From Palaemon carinicauda (lineage: Eukaryota > Arthropoda > Malacostraca > Decapoda > Palaemonidae), in the NCBI RefSeq assembly GCF_036898095.1, contig NC_090751.1:75296680-75360679 (forward strand): a stretch of 64,000 bases of DNA, given 5' to 3'. Under the pieces are notes generated by a model, which was not told the DNA's origin, ran no database searches, and was given only the letters and a program-made list of their open reading frames with translations. Shown here one piece after another: positions 31,731 through 43,073 of this stretch. Position numbers and translations under genes: made by a program. How positions within the stretch are numbered: the first letter of the stretch is position 1; every line of letters starts with the position of its first letter.

Positions 31731-32060
31731 TTAAAATGATATTTTCATAATAAAATAAATTTTTGAACATACTTACCCACTAGTTATATAAGAATGGCTA
31801 AAGTCCCTGATGCCCCGGCAGAACTATTCAAAACTCGCGGCTATCGTAGATATGCCAGGTGTACACTAGCACCCTGGTGGACTACAAGTAGAACTAATCT
31901 AACCAATTCAGATTTTCTTTGCCCCTTGGTCTCTAGCGGGGAGGAGGGTGGGATTATAACTTATTTAACCAGCGGGTAAGTATGTTCAAAAATTTATTTT
32001 ATGAAAATATCCTTTTTCATCAAAACTTATCCGCTAGTTATATAAGAATGGCTGATTGAC
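31731..32060. repeat. DL1 foldback terminus (3' end of copy II)
   Basis: The left arm at 31745-31786 contains ATATTTTCATAATAAAAT and GAACATACTTACCC. Its inverted partner at about 31973-32014 contains GGGTAAGTATGTTC and TTTATTTTATGAAAATATC. A third, partial copy in left-arm orientation follows at about 32025-32055 (CTTATCCGCTAGTTATATAA). Same three-part plan as the DL2 terminus, with unrelated sequence. Confidence 0.8.
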
Positions 32061-32398
32061 ACCCTTGGTGGCGGGTCAGAGACAGCAATTTGATTGGAAA
32101 TTCACCTGAGTTACACCTAAGTAACTTATTCGTACCTGATAAGGAAGCAGACCGCAATGGTTCTCTGCTATCCTTAGAAGATCCAGCGGTCCACCCAGGG
32201 GGCTGATGATCTCTAGGAACTGTCAAACGGTGCCATAACCTATAACATGATAGGACCTCCACTAATACCCTTGTACCGGGTGCTCTCAAGGAACATGACC
32301 ACCTGACCAAATCAACAGATTGCGGAAGACTGTCGACCAATCTCCACATACAACAATAAAACAACAAAGTTCCAAGAGAAAGAAAAGGGTACTAGGAA

Positions 32399-33570
32399 TT
32401 AGGGTAACGTAGTAGTAGATCCTTCACCTACTACTGCATTCGCAGCAACGAACGGACCCAAAGTGTAGCAGTCCTCATAAAGAGTCTGGACATGTTTTAA
32501 GTAAAGGGATGCGAAAGCAGACTTACTTCTCCAAAAAGTCGCATCCATTATGCTTTGCAGAGAACGATTTTGTTTAAAAGCTACCGAAGTAGCCACTGCT
32601 CTTACTTCATGTGCCTTCACCTTGAGCAGTCTAAGATCTGCCTCATCACACTGTGAATGAGTTTCTCTAATCAAAAGCCTTATAAAAAACGATAGAGCAT
32701 TCTTCGACATAGGCTGCGAGGGCTTCTTTACTGCACACCAGAGCGCCTCCGAGCTGCCTCTCAAGCTCTTTGTTCTGTCCAAATATACCCTTAGAGCTCT
32801 AACAGGACAGAGTACTTTTTCGATCTCATCGCCCACTTTGTCATAGAGATTAGTAATTTCAAAAGACTTGGGCCATGGACGAGAGGGAAGTTCATTCTTG
32901 GCCAGAAAACCCTGCTGCAAGGAACATATTGCTTTCCCGTTACTGAATCCAATGTTCTTGCTAAAAGCATGGAGCTCACTGACTCTTTTAGCCGTCGCCA
33001 AGCTCACTAAGAAAAGGGTCTTCAAAGTCAAATCTTTAAAAGTGGCCGAGTGCAGAGGCTTGAACCTGTCACTCATAAGGAATCTAAGTACCACATCCAA
33101 ATCGACGCAGGTGAAACCTGATGACATCTCTTAGATGTTTCAAAAGACCTAAGAAGGTCTTCTAAATCTTTATTGTTGGAGAGATCCAAATTTCTATGTC
33201 TGAAAACAGTTGCCAGCATACTTCTGTATCCTTTTATCGTTGAGGCAGAGAAGTTATGCTTATTTCTAAGATCTAAAAAGAAATCGGCAATCTGTGTTAC
33301 AGAGGTATTGGACAAAGAAACCAAGTTAGCCCTACACCATTCTCTGAATACCTCCCATTTGGACTGATGAACCCTGATGGTAGAGGCTCTCTTTGCTCTT
33401 GCAATAGCCTTGGCTGCCTCCTTCGAAAATCCTCTAGATCTTGCGAGTTTTTCAATAGTGTGAAGGCAGTCAGACGTAGAGCTCGGAGGTTTTGGTGATT
33501 TCTTACCAAATGGGGCTGTCTGAGAAGATCTGCTCTTGACGGAAGGCTTCTCGGCACGTACACTATCCAC
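32399..33570 (-). pseudogene. DL1 tyrosine recombinase (one frame break, otherwise complete)
   Basis: The N-terminal part at 33073-33570 has IEKLARSRGFSKEAAKAIA, IRVHQSKWEVFREWCRANL and STIKGYRSMLATVFRH. The catalytic part at 32399-33127 has Arg in LATAKRVSELHAF, the His-Arg pair in AHEVRAVATSVAF, a conserved FWRSKSAFASLYL and the Tyr nucleophile in that last motif. One shift in the overlap around 33073-33127 separates the halves. The C-terminus TLGPFVAANAVV ends at 32399-32401. This is the best-preserved recombinase in the window, and the fold and residues identify it firmly. Confidence 0.85.
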
Positions 33571-34600
33571 TCCAGTGCCTCAGTGAACCAGACTCTTGAC
33601 GGCCAGAAAGGAGCAATTAGGGTCATCCTGTCCCCTTGTGAGATACGAACTTTTGCACCACTTTGTATAGGATCTTGAATGGTGGAAACGTGTACACATC
33701 CATGTGTGTCCAATCTAACAGGAACGCGTCTATGTGAGCTGCCTCGAGATCCGGAACTGGAGAGCAATACGTTCCCAGTCTCTTTGTTTTGGAGGTTGCT
33801 AACAGATCTATGAGGGGACGACCCCATAACCGCCACAGCTTCTTGCAAACGTCCAGATGTAGCGTCCTCTCTGTGGGAAGAACTTGGTCCCCCCTTCTGA
33901 GCCTGTCCGCACTCACATTCTTGACTCCTTGAATGAACCGTGTCAATAAAAGAATCCTCCTTTCCTTTGCCCAAAGGAGAAGAGATCTCGCTAACTCGTA
34001 CAGCGACTTCAAGTGGGTCCCCCCCCCCTGCTTTGCTATATATGCTAGGGCCGTGGTGCTGTCCGCATTGACTTGAACCACCTTGTCTGGGACCAGATCC
34101 TCGAATCCTCTGAGGGCTAAGTGCACTGCTAAGAGCTCCTTCTGATTGATATGAAGAGCCTTCTATTCCTTTGTCCAATGACCTCAGATTTCTCTTTTTC
34201 CCAATGTTACTCCCCACCCCGAATTTGAGGCGTCTGAAAACAACACGAGGTCTGGGTTCCTCTGCTCCAACGAGAGGCCCTCGTTGAGTCTGTGAGCGTT
34301 GTTCCACCATCGAAGGTGTGCTCTGATTGTACTCATAATGAGAATACTCTCCCTGTCGAGACTGTTTCCCCTCTTCCAATGAGCATTGAGGTGAAATTGA
34401 AGAGGACGTAGGTGCAGCCTCCCCAGCGATACAAACTTCTCTAAGGATGAGAGGGTTCCCAGAAGACTCATCCATTCTCTTACTGAAGTGACTTTCTTCT
34501 TCATAAAGGCCTCCAGCCTTAGAAGTGCTGACTGAACTCTTGCAGGCGACGGAAAAGCCCGAAAATCCTGACTGAATCTCCATCCCCAAATAAAGGATCT
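33571..34600 (-). pseudogene. DL1 copy II RNase H region
   Basis: RT thumb and connection: VREWMSLLGTLSSLEKFVSL at about 34470. RNase H: LFSDASNSGWGVTLG (34200), then a stop shortly after GKREI; LALRGFEDLVPDKVVQVN, ADSTTALAYIAKQ (34050) and VSADRLRRGDQVLP (33910). The DIRS-specific downstream block is LIDLLATSKTKRLGTYCSP and VYTFPPFKILYKVVQ. A 2-nt deletion near 34575 (shared with copy III) and further indels, including an expanded C-run at 34020, break the frame. Confidence 0.75.
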
Positions 34601-34601
34601 T

Positions 34602-35451
34602 CTAGGATGGAGTCAGCTGTGACTTCTTTGGGCTCACTAAGAGTTCCAATTCTTTTGTCAAATCTAAAGTCAACTGAAGGTCTTTCAAACAGCGATCTGC
34701 TGAGGGAGCTCTTATAAGCCAATCGTCCAAGTACAGGGAGGCTCTGATGCCTCTCGAGTGCAGCATGCTTGCCACATTCATCATTAGTTTCGTAAAAATC
34801 AGAGGAGCTGTGCAGAGGCCGAAACATAGGGCTCGAAACTGGAAGACTTCCTTCCCGTATACGAACCTCGGGTAACACCTGCAGCTTGGATGTATCGGAA
34901 TATGGAAATAAACGTCCTGGAGGTCCAATGATACCATCCAATCGCCTTTCCTCACAGCTGCCAGTACGGTCTTTCGAGTCTCCATGGTGAATTTCGAGTT
35001 CTGGATGTAGCAGTTGAGGGCGCTTACATCCAGAACCAGTCTCCATTCCCCTGAACTCTTGGGGACTAGGAACAAGCGGTTGTAAAACCTTGGAGACTCC
35101 AAGTCCCGCACCCTCTCTATCGCTCTCTTTTCCAGCAAAAGCGACACCTGAAGCTGCATGGCTTGCCTCTTCAGTTCTCTCTTGTACTTGGGTGAAAGAT
35201 CCACAGGAGGTTTTGATGAGAACGGAATCTTGTATCCTTCCTTTAGAAAAGTATGGATCAAGGGTCCACTCCCTTCTTCTCCCAGGCCTGCCAGAAGTAG
35301 TTTAGCCTGGCTCCCATTGCTGCTTGAAGGGGAGAGCAGTCAGACCCTGCCTTGACTGGGCTTGGCTCCTCTTTTCTTGGACTTCTTTGCCTCCAATTTG
35401 AAATTACTTCTCCCTGCAGGCTTGCCCCGAAAGGGCTGAGCAGAATCAAGC
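34602..35451 (-). pseudogene. DL1 copy II reverse transcriptase and end of gag
   Basis: An open RT segment has NRLFLVPKSSGEWRLVLDVS, SLDLQDVYFHIPIHPS, FRALCFGLCTAPLIFTKL and catalytic SLYLDDWLIRAPSADR. It ends at a TAG (34602-34604) inside LTPS-KILYLGMEI, where copy III has Gln. Upstream, pol continues over the gag end (35260-35451) in the +1 frame, with ARLNYFWQAWEKKGVDP. In the gag frame this region gives the basic end PFRGKPAG. The upstream limit is the junction with copy III. Confidence 0.75.
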
Positions 35452-36165
35452 GGCAAGGAGCATATGGCTTTCCCATCTCGGAAACCAATGTTCTTGCTCA
35501 AAGCGTGAACTTCACTGACTATTTTAGCTGTTGCCTAACTAACCAAAAAAAAAATCTTCAAGGTTAAGTCTTTAAAAGAGGCCGAGTGCAAAGGCTCAAC
35601 TCAGTCACTCACGAGGAATTTAAGAACAACATCCAAATTCCAGGCAGGCGATTCTTGTTGTCGCCTCTTAGGATCTTGCAGGCCTTTATTGTTGGAGAGA
35701 TCCAAATCTCTGTCTGAAAACAGCTGCCAGCATACTTCTGTACCCCTTTATGGTCAAGGAGGAAAAGTTATACTTATTTGTAAGATCTAAGAAGAAATCA
35801 GCAATCTGTGCTATAGGGGTACTGGATGAAGAAACAGAGTTAGCTCTACACCATTCTCTGAATACCTCCCACTTGGACTGATACACCCTGATGGTAGAAG
35901 TCCTCCTTGCTCTTGCAATAGCATTGGCTGCCTCCTTCGAAAATCCTCTAGATCTTGCGAGTTTTTCGATAGTGTGAAGGCAATCAGATATAGAGCTCGG
36001 AAGTTTAGATGGTTTCTTGCCAAGTGAGGTTGTTTGAGAAGATCTGCTCTTAATGGTAGGCTTCTCAGAACATTCACCATCCATTCCAGTGTCTCTGTGA
36101 ACCAACTTCTTGACGGCCAGAAAGAAGCCACTAGGGTCATCCTGGTTCCCTAGTGAGACACGAAC
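35452..36165 (-). pseudogene. DL1 copy III tyrosine recombinase, C-terminus missing
   Basis: The N-terminal domain is open at 35686 to about 36080: IEKLARSRGFSKEAANAIA, IRVYQSKWEVFREWCRANS and FSSLTIKGYRSMLAAVF. The catalytic domain at 35452-35680 retains only the start (matching the RVSEL region, with an A-run insertion near 35547) and breaks off before the His-Arg and Tyr motifs. Cannot be active. Confidence 0.8.
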
Positions 36166-36167
36166 TT

Positions 36168-37150
36168 CTATAACACCTTGTACAGGATGTTGAAAGGTGG
36201 GAACGCGTACACATCCGTGTGTGACCAATCCAACAGGAACGCGTCTATGTGAGTTGCCTCGAGATCCGGAACTGGCGAGCAATATGTCTCCAGCCTTTTC
36301 GTCTTCGAGGTTGCAAACAGGTCTACGAGAGGACAACACCACATCCGCCACAGTCTCTTGCAAACGTCTAGGTGCAATGTCCACTCTGTGGGGAGAACTT
36401 GATTCCTCCTGCTGAGTCTGTCCACACTCACTTTCTTGACTCCCTGAATAAATCATGTCAATAAGGTAACTTTCCTTTCCTCCGACCATACGAGAAGAGG
36501 TCTTGCTATCTCGTAAAGAGATTTCGAGTGAGTCCCGCCTTGCTTTGCTATATAAGCCAAAGCCGTGGTGCTGTCAGCATTGACCTGTACCACTTTGCCT
36601 AGGACTAGTTTCTCAAAGCCTTTGAGGGCTAAATGCACTGCTAAACGCTCCTTCTGATTGATATTGAGGTTTTCTTGCTCCTTTGTCCACAGACCTGAGA
36701 TCCCTGCCTTCCCTAAGGTTGATCCCCACCCCGAGTTTGAGGCGTCGGAAAACAACACGAGGTCTGGGCTCTTCTGCTCCAACGAGAGGCCCTCCTGAAG
36801 TCTGTGTACGTTGATCTACACCTGAAGGTGTGTTCTTATCGGATTTGTAATGGGAATACTCTCCCTGTCGAGACTGTCCCCTTTCTTCCAATGATAATTG
36901 AGATGAAATTGAAGGGGGCGTAAGTGCAGCCTCCCCAGTGACACAAACTTTTCCATTGACGAGAGGGTCCCCAGAAGACTCATCCACTCTCTCACCAAAC
37001 TGAAGTCCTTTTTTATAAAGGCACAAAGCTTTAGGAGAGCTGATTGAATCCTTGCAGGCGACGGAAAAGCCTGAAAAGTTTGACTCAATCTCCATCCCCA
37101 AATAAGGAATCTTCTGGGATGGAGTCAGCTGTGACTTCTTTAAACTCACT
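36168..37150 (-). pseudogene. DL1 copy III RNase H and RT C-terminal region
   Basis: The connection segment FQAFPSPARIQSALLKL to SMEKFVSLGRLHLRPLQ is at 36816-37088. RNase H is at 36453-36782 (LFSDASNSGWGSTLG, INQKERLAVHLALKGFEKL, ADSTTALAYIAKQGG) and 36168-36431 (VDRLSRRNQVLPTE, LVDLFATSKTKRLETYCSP, VYAFPPFNILYKVL). The frames are separated by small indels; the one at about 37078 is the 2-nt deletion shared with copy II. Confidence 0.75.
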
Positions 37151-37970
37151 AGGAGTCCTAATTACTTTGACAAATTCAATGTCAGCTGCAGATCCTTCAA
37201 ACAGCGATCGGCCGAGGGAGCTCTTATGAGCCAATCGTCCAAGTATAGGGAGGCTCTGATGCCCCTTGAGTGTAGCATGCTCGCCAAATTCAGCATGATC
37301 TTCGTGAATACCAGAGGAGCTGTGCTGAGACCGAAACATAAGGCCCGGAAATGAAAGACTTCCTTCCCGTACACGAACCTCAGATAACGTCTGCAACTCG
37401 GATGTATTGGGACATGAAAGTAAGCGTCCTGGAGGTCCAATGATACCATCCAGTCGCCCTTCCTTACTGCTGCCAGCACAGTTTTCTGAGTTTCCATAGT
37501 GAACTTCGAATTCTGGACGTAGCTGTTGAGGGCACTTACATCCAGAACTGGCCTCCAATCCCCCGAACTCTTGGGGACCAAGAACAAACGGTTGTAAAAC
37601 CCTGGCGATTTTAAGTCCCGCACCCTCTCTACCGCTTTCTTCTCTAGCAAGAGAGACATCTGAAGCCACATGGCTTGCCTCTTTGGTTCTTCCCTGTATT
37701 TGGGCGAGAGATCCATAGGATCTGTGGCTAACGGAGGTTTTGAGAAGAATGGGATTTTATATCCTTCCTTTAAAACAAGAACGGACCAAAGGTCTGCTCC
37801 TCTTCTCTCCCAGGCCTGCCAGAAGTAATTCACCCTGGACCCCACTGCTGTCTGAAGGAGAGAGCAGTCAGACTCTGCCTCGACTGGATTTAGCTCCTCT
37901 TTTCTTGGACTTCTTCCCGTCGGGCCTGAAGTTACCCCTTCCGGCAGGTTTACCACGAAAGGGCTGAGCG
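37151..37970 (-). pseudogene. DL1 copy III reverse transcriptase
   Basis: A 264-codon open segment with LKEGYKIPFFSKPP, FYNRLFLVPKSSGDWRPVLD, SLDLQDAYFHVPIHPS, FGLSTAPLVFTKIML and SLYLDDWLIRAPSADR. It stops at 37162 within LNLSK (a lesion: the other copies read on). The upstream end overlaps the last 100 bp of gag in the +1 frame (ESDCSLLQTAVGSRVNYFW). Catalytic Asp residues are intact. Confidence 0.8.
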
Positions 37971-39989
37971 GATTGTGAAAATGACGTAACTTCCTTTAGT
38001 CTATGGGAAGGGAATGAGTAGGCAGCACCTTCCTAGCCGTCTTGGTAACCAGATCATGGGTAGCTTTCTGGGTCAGCACAGCGGCAACTTCCCTTACCAA
38101 CTCTTGTGGGAATAGCACAGAAGACAGTGGCACAAAAAGTAACTCCGATCTCTGAAAAGGAGTGACCCCCCTATTCACAACTCCGGTTGTGAATAGGGCA
38201 GCCAATTCGTTTGAACCGTCCCTAACTGCATTGTCCATGCATGACATTAGTTGAATGTGGTTACTAGTGTCAGTGCCCTTCATTTCCGACACTTTCTTTC
38301 CCAAGACTCCCAGGGACCAGTCCAAAAAGTTAAACACTTTGAAAGCCCTGAACATGCCTTTCAAGAGATGGTCGAACTCAGACATAGACCACCACACTTT
38401 AGTCTTCCTCATAGCTAGCCGACGTGAAGAGTCTACTAGGCTCGAGAAATCTCCCTGGGCAGAGGCAGGAACTCCCATGCCTAAGACTTCTCCTGTCTCA
38501 TACCAAACACTAGACTTGGAGGCTAGTCTGGCAGGAGGAAAAGCGAAACACGTCTTGCCAAGGACTTTCTTCGAATCCATCCACACTCCCATTAACTTTT
38601 AACGCCCTCTTAGAGGAGCGAGAGAGTACCATCTTCGTGAACATAGACACTCTTGCTGTTTTACCAAGGGTAAATTCCATAGGCGGAGAACGCGGGGCTA
38701 GAGGAGTAAAATGGTCTGGGAATAACTCCGTAAAGACCAGCATTAACTTCTTGAGGTCCACCGAATGTTGAGGTGGTTTATCCTCTTCTCCCTCCAAGAT
38801 ATCGTTAAACGGTTCATCCAAGAAAACCTCATCCGGCTCCTCCTCCGAAAGAAAATCAGCTGCCGCAGCAGTGCCTTGTTCACAGAGGCGCCTTTCCTGT
38901 GTAGACACGTTTGCGCTGTTCAATATTCCCATCTGCATGACATTCACTAGCCTTGCGCTTGCTGTTACGTTCGGTTTGTGGAATAGTATCTAACTGACGC
39001 AAGGCGACAAGGGTCGACTGACGTGTGGCGTCATGGGTTGGCCGACGCATGGTGTCATGGATTGACTGGCGTGTGACGTGTGCCGTCGTGGGTAGACTGA
39101 CGCGCAGCGTCATGGGATGACTGACGTGTGCTGTCATGAGTAGACTGACGTGCGGTGTCATGGGTTGACTGACACTGACGCTCCGTATCGCGTCCGCTTC
39201 TGTCCTGCCGCTTAGCGGCCCGCTCTGTTGTTTGGCGAACGTCGTCGCGTTTGGAAGACAGACGTTCGGCGCTAAGAGCGGTCGATTGGTGCTGAGAAGC
39301 AGGTCCCTGACGAGACACATCCACCTCAACCTGTCGTTGAACACTGCGGCTGGGAGATCGCCTGTGCGACAACACGTCATTACCGGAATCAACAGGCCGC
39401 CTGTGCGACAACACATCTAAACCGGAAGACTGACGCCCAACCGCACTGCCAACAGCAGGCTGATAAGATTGCATAAGCAACGAGAGTTGCTGCTTCATGC
39501 CCAACAGCAGAGACCATTTGGGATCACCCTTAGGCAACACGCGTGCAGCCTCTTCCAACGCAAATTCGCCTTCCTCATCACTTCCAAATCGCTCCCCACT
39601 TTCGGGAGGTAACAACCAGTCTGATGGAAGCGGCGGTGCATGAACCGTAACACCAGAACCAGGGATCAGCTCCGAATCTGACTGCACCAATCCTTTATCT
39701 ATTTCAGAACTCTCGTCAGAGCGTTTCGCAGGCGAACCCTCGCCAAGGGATTGAAAACGCTCAGGTGTATCCCAATGGATACAGCCAGGCTCTTGTGAGG
39801 AGAATCGTGTTGCTGTACCACTGCGTCTGCTTTTCTCTCAAGAGGTCTAGAGGCTTGACGCCAGACCTCGTCACAAGTAACTTCATCCGAAGATGGCGAT
39901 AATGCGCTAACCTCACCTTTCCTATGGTGAGGGTGAGCGACCTGTGATACGACAGCAGGTACATTCGAGGGGACGTCTGCATGAGTGAT
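37925..39989 (-). pseudogene. DL1 copy III gag, C-terminal two thirds
   Basis: Conserved capsid-like block: LMLVFTELFPDHFTPLAPRS, MVLSRSSKRALKV, MGVPASAQGDFSSLVDSSRR and LFPQELVREVAAVLTQKATH, spread over 37996-38592 and 38510-38947. Upstream at 39055-39690 are an acidic/Ser segment and an eight-residue repeat (STHD..RQ). The far upstream part (39700-39989) contains VWRQASRPLERK-like sequence matching copy I. Frameshifts lie near 37985, 38560, 38950 and 39060. The gag end (PFRGKPAGRGNF) is in another frame at 37925-37975. Confidence 0.7.
38994..39178. repeat. 24-bp coding repeat in DL1 copy III gag
   Basis: About seven imperfect units of the form GACTGACGTGTGGTGTCATG plus four bases (plus strand) encode an eight-residue period STHDTARQ on the minus strand. 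Units vary at several positions, and one is longer. Copy I has only scattered related words in the same region. Confidence 0.8.
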
Positions 39990-40118
39990 TGATTGATTGA
40001 TTGAAAGTTTTCTGGCATCCTGACATCTAAGGTCATTGACGCCGATACCATTTACTGTATATGAAAATTAAAAGCAAATTCGATTAAAACCATAAAAATT
40101 AAGAAGTCATTACAATAG

Positions 40119-41110
40119 TTAAATAGTTTTCAGAAGACCTGCTTCTGAAATAAATCTAAAAATTCCGCTCGCATAGTAAGACACATCATGTCCAAGAATC
40201 TTGGCAAGGATAAACCTGCCATCCTCACCTCGAGCCTCAAACAGATATCTATTTCTTAAGTTAGTAAAATTAGGGCATTCGGTCAACAAATGCCTCACTG
40301 TTAAAGGTACTAAGCAGTCCTCGCAATACGGTTGGTGTTGGCCCTTCAGCAGAAACTTGTGTGTCAACCGTGTGTGACCAATACGGAGACGACAAAGAGT
40401 CGTCTCCCATTTTCGGGGAATCATGTTATACCTCCAAGCTGATATGATATTTGTTACTTCCCTCATTTTATTGCCATCTTGACTATCCCAGTGCTGTTGC
40501 CATTTATCACAAACCAATGTCTTGATGTAAGGTAAGAAATCGTTACATGGAATGGGATACCTCCTTGGTAGCAACTCGGATGCCGCATTCTTCGCCAGTA
40601 AATCTGCCTTCTCATTCCCAGACACACCTACATGTGCTGGAACCCAACAAAATCGAACAGTTATACCTTTCCGTCCAATAATAAAAAGCCATTCTAAAAT
40701 CTTTAAAACTAGAGGGTTACTAGAATTAAAAACTTCTAAAGCTTGAAGAACACTCCTTGCATCACTAAAAATTGTAAAATTACCCTCCTTTTCCAAAGCT
40801 ATTTTCTCAATAGCGGTTAATATGCCATACAGTTCGGCAGTAAATATGGAAGCTGTTAGAGGAAGTGCACCTCTACAATTAAAATCATTACTATGTACTC
40901 CAAATCCAACGCCAGCATCAGATTTGGAGCCATCAGTATATATAAAAGTCGATCCTCTATGTTCTTCAACATGTTCCATAAAAAGAGACCTGGATTCTAA
41001 GTCAGTCAAATTCTTCTTAACTCCAATAAAGTATCTACAAAAAGATATGTCAGGTAATTTCCATGGAGGCGTTGATGATACTTTGAATGGAAGCACCTTA
41101 TTTCTAATTA
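40119..41110 (-). pseudogene. A2 ORF2 3' part, cut by the Tigger-like element
   Basis: An open frame matching copy A almost exactly: the connection domain end, RNase H (IYTDGSKS, AELYGILTAIE, FSDARS, HVGVSGNEKAD) and the C-terminal CEDCLVPLTVRHLLTEC. The frame is interrupted at the TA at 41109-41110 and resumes for 50 bp at 43643-43692. Confidence 0.85.
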
Positions 41111-41572
41111 CAGTGAACCCTCGTTTATCGAGGTTGATAGGTTCCAGACGCGGGCGCGATAGGTGAAAATCCGCGAAGTATTGACACCATATTTACCTAT
41201 TTATTTAACATGTATATTCGGACTTTTAAAACCTTCCCTTGTACGTAGTACTGTTAACAAACTACCCTTTAATGTACAGAACACTTAATGCATGTACTAC
41301 AGTACCCTAAACTAAAACAGGCACAAATATTAAAGGCGATTTTATATCATGCGTTTCCTAAACACCTAAAAAGCACGATAAAAAATGGCAACCAATGTTT
41401 TGTTTACGTTTATCTCTGATCATAATGAAGAAACAAACTCATTTAGTGTACTGTACACATATATGAATAGGTTAGTTTTTGCATCGATTATATTGATGTA
41501 TACAGTATGTTGATTTTGTTATTACCAATGTTTTACTTAAATTTCCTTAGGACTTCCAAATGAAATATTTTT

Positions 41573-41608
41573 CTTTATGACGCCGCCTGAAACGACGGCG
41601 TCATAAAG
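41573..41608. other. Perfect 13-bp hairpin inside the Tigger-like element
   Basis: CTTTATGACGCCG at 41573-41585 is the exact reverse complement of 41596-41608, with a 10-nt loop. Could be structural, or a remnant of a small foldback insertion. No function can be assigned. Confidence 0.6.
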
Positions 41609-41787
41609 TACGCTCAGTAAACAACCACGCTCAGAACAAAGAAGGCATTTAACGCGCATGATGAAAGTGATAAATAATGATATTTACAGTAAAAGCATTT
41701 AAAAAATATGTTATTACAAATATTATTTACCGTATCTATATAAAATCATACAGTACATACTGTACGTAGCAAAGCAGGAAAACAATT

Positions 41788-41790
<3 letters not shown>

Positions 41791-41852
<62 letters not shown>
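41791..41852. repeat. (GA)n microsatellite
   Basis: About 31 uninterrupted GA units inside the Tigger-like element. Confidence 0.95.
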
Positions 41853-41856
<4 letters not shown>

Positions 41857-42121
41857 TTTACGTACGTAAATGTAAATTTTAAACAAAAAAAATATGATAG
41901 GCTTTTAAAACCTTCCCTTTAACTTAATGCATACAGTACTAAACTATAAAACAGGCACAAATATTAAAATGTTTTAAGTAAAAAATAAAGATTGTTACTG
42001 TACTCACCACGAAAGAAGTTCAAGAAAAACTTGAATGATGATGGCGATGAATTTGCTGCACAGTAGAAATGATGATGATGAAGCTGATGATGTCTTCTAC
42101 TGTGCAGCCAATAATAGTATT

Positions 42122-42601
42122 TTACGTCTCTTCAGACGGAGGTGTCTTTTCCTGGGACACCTCTTCAACTTCTTCCTGAGACACTTCTTCAATTTCTTCT
42201 GAGGGCATTGTGATCGGAAGTTGCTGCCGCTGCTTCTTTTTTCGCAAGAGCATCCTGTAGGGAGCCATGTGTTCATCGATCTTGGTGCAGAATTGTACAG
42301 AACGAACCATATCCTCGTCCCACTCTTGCGACATTTCTTTCACCTCATTCGCAAGCTTGCAGAGCTTGGCAAGCCGTTCTAATGTTAAGACCGTTTCTTC
42401 GACATTTTCTTGGATCTCTTCCTGTGTTTCACTGTCTTCACTGCCCGATTTCGTCAGGTCTTCGAGGTCTGCGGCCGCGTAACTTCTACTGTCTTTTAAC
42501 ATAGTATCGAGAAGCGTCACCTTCTCAGCAATCGTCATCATCTTTCGGTGCTGTTTAGGCTCACTACCAGCCTTAGTAGAAGCAGAAGGCTTGGGAGGCA
42601 T
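42122..42601 (-). CDS. Transposase remnant, N- and C-terminal parts fused
   Basis: A 159-codon frame with an ATG at 42601. Residues about 18-40 (HRKMMTIAEKVTLLDTMLKD, then SRSYAAA) resemble the start of the helix-turn-helix DNA-binding region of Tigger/pogo transposases. Right after SRSYAAA it changes to an acidic segment (DLTKSGSEDSETQEE), then a helical tail (LERLAKLCKLANEVKEMSQE) and an EEVSQEEVEEVSQE end. No DDE catalytic core is present and the length is far below a full transposase. The likely explanation is an internal deletion that kept the frame; the join is at a GCGGCCGC site near 42470. At best a DNA-binding remnant. Confidence 0.6.
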   Translation of the reverse strand: MPPKPSASTKAGSEPKQHRKMMTIAEKVTLLDTMLKDSRSYAAADLEDLTKSGSEDSETQEEIQENVEETVLTLERLAKLCKLANEVKEMSQEWDEDMVRSVQFCTKIDEHMAPYRMLLRKKKQRQQLPITMPSEEIEEVSQEEVEEVSQEKTPPSEET

Positions 42602-42918
42602 TGTACAGTAGGGTTTAACAGAAAGTTCAACAAAAAGTTCAACTTAAAACAGTCACGCACAGCACAGATTAAAGTTCACAATTAACAACGTCAACACAGC
42701 GATACAGCGGGAGACAAAGTGACCGCGGAAAGAGATGCTGCGGGTTGGAGAAGAGGTCAAAACACCAATCAGAGGCTAGATTACAAAACTTGAGTTCTGA
42801 TTCGTCATCTATCAGCGCTTGAACCAATCACAACCCGTCTTACAGTACTATGATGCATTGGTTACCTACTCATAGAAGATGCTCCGCGCATACTGAACGT
42901 ACGTAGATTAAGTACAAT

Positions 42919-43045
42919 ACCGTAATAATAATAAATAATGATAATACTGTACAGTAATAATAATAATAATAATGATAATAATAATAACAATAATAATTTT
43001 ATTAACAACAATAATAATAATAATAATAACAATAATAATAATACA
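42919..43045. repeat. (AAT)n microsatellite, interrupted
   Basis: AAT/ATA triplets with scattered AAC, ATG and TTT interruptions, and a CTGTACAG interruption near 42948. Confidence 0.9.
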
Positions 43046-43068
43046 GATTTACGTACGCTATTTTACGC

Positions 43069-43073
43069 CTCTC

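Larger units (their letters stand above)
31731..35451 (-). mobile_element. DIRS-like DL1 copy II (3' two thirds)
   Basis: From the foldback terminus it carries a 3' UTR, tyrosine recombinase, RNase H, RT and the last codons of gag. It then stops at about 35451, where the sequence jumps into the middle of the recombinase of copy III. It lacks nearly all of gag and the leader. It shares a 2-nt pol deletion with copy III, which suggests a common defective parent or a tandem arrangement collapsed by recombination. Confidence 0.8.

Noticed and set aside
31731..35451. LTR (Ty3/Copia) retrotransposon
   Set aside because: There is no protease or DDE integrase. RT is followed by RNase H and a tyrosine recombinase with Arg, His-Arg and Tyr motifs, and the ends are foldbacks.
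38994..39178. CRISPR-like array
   Set aside because: Units are contiguous with no spacers, vary in sequence and encode a peptide repeat inside gag; the setting is eukaryotic.
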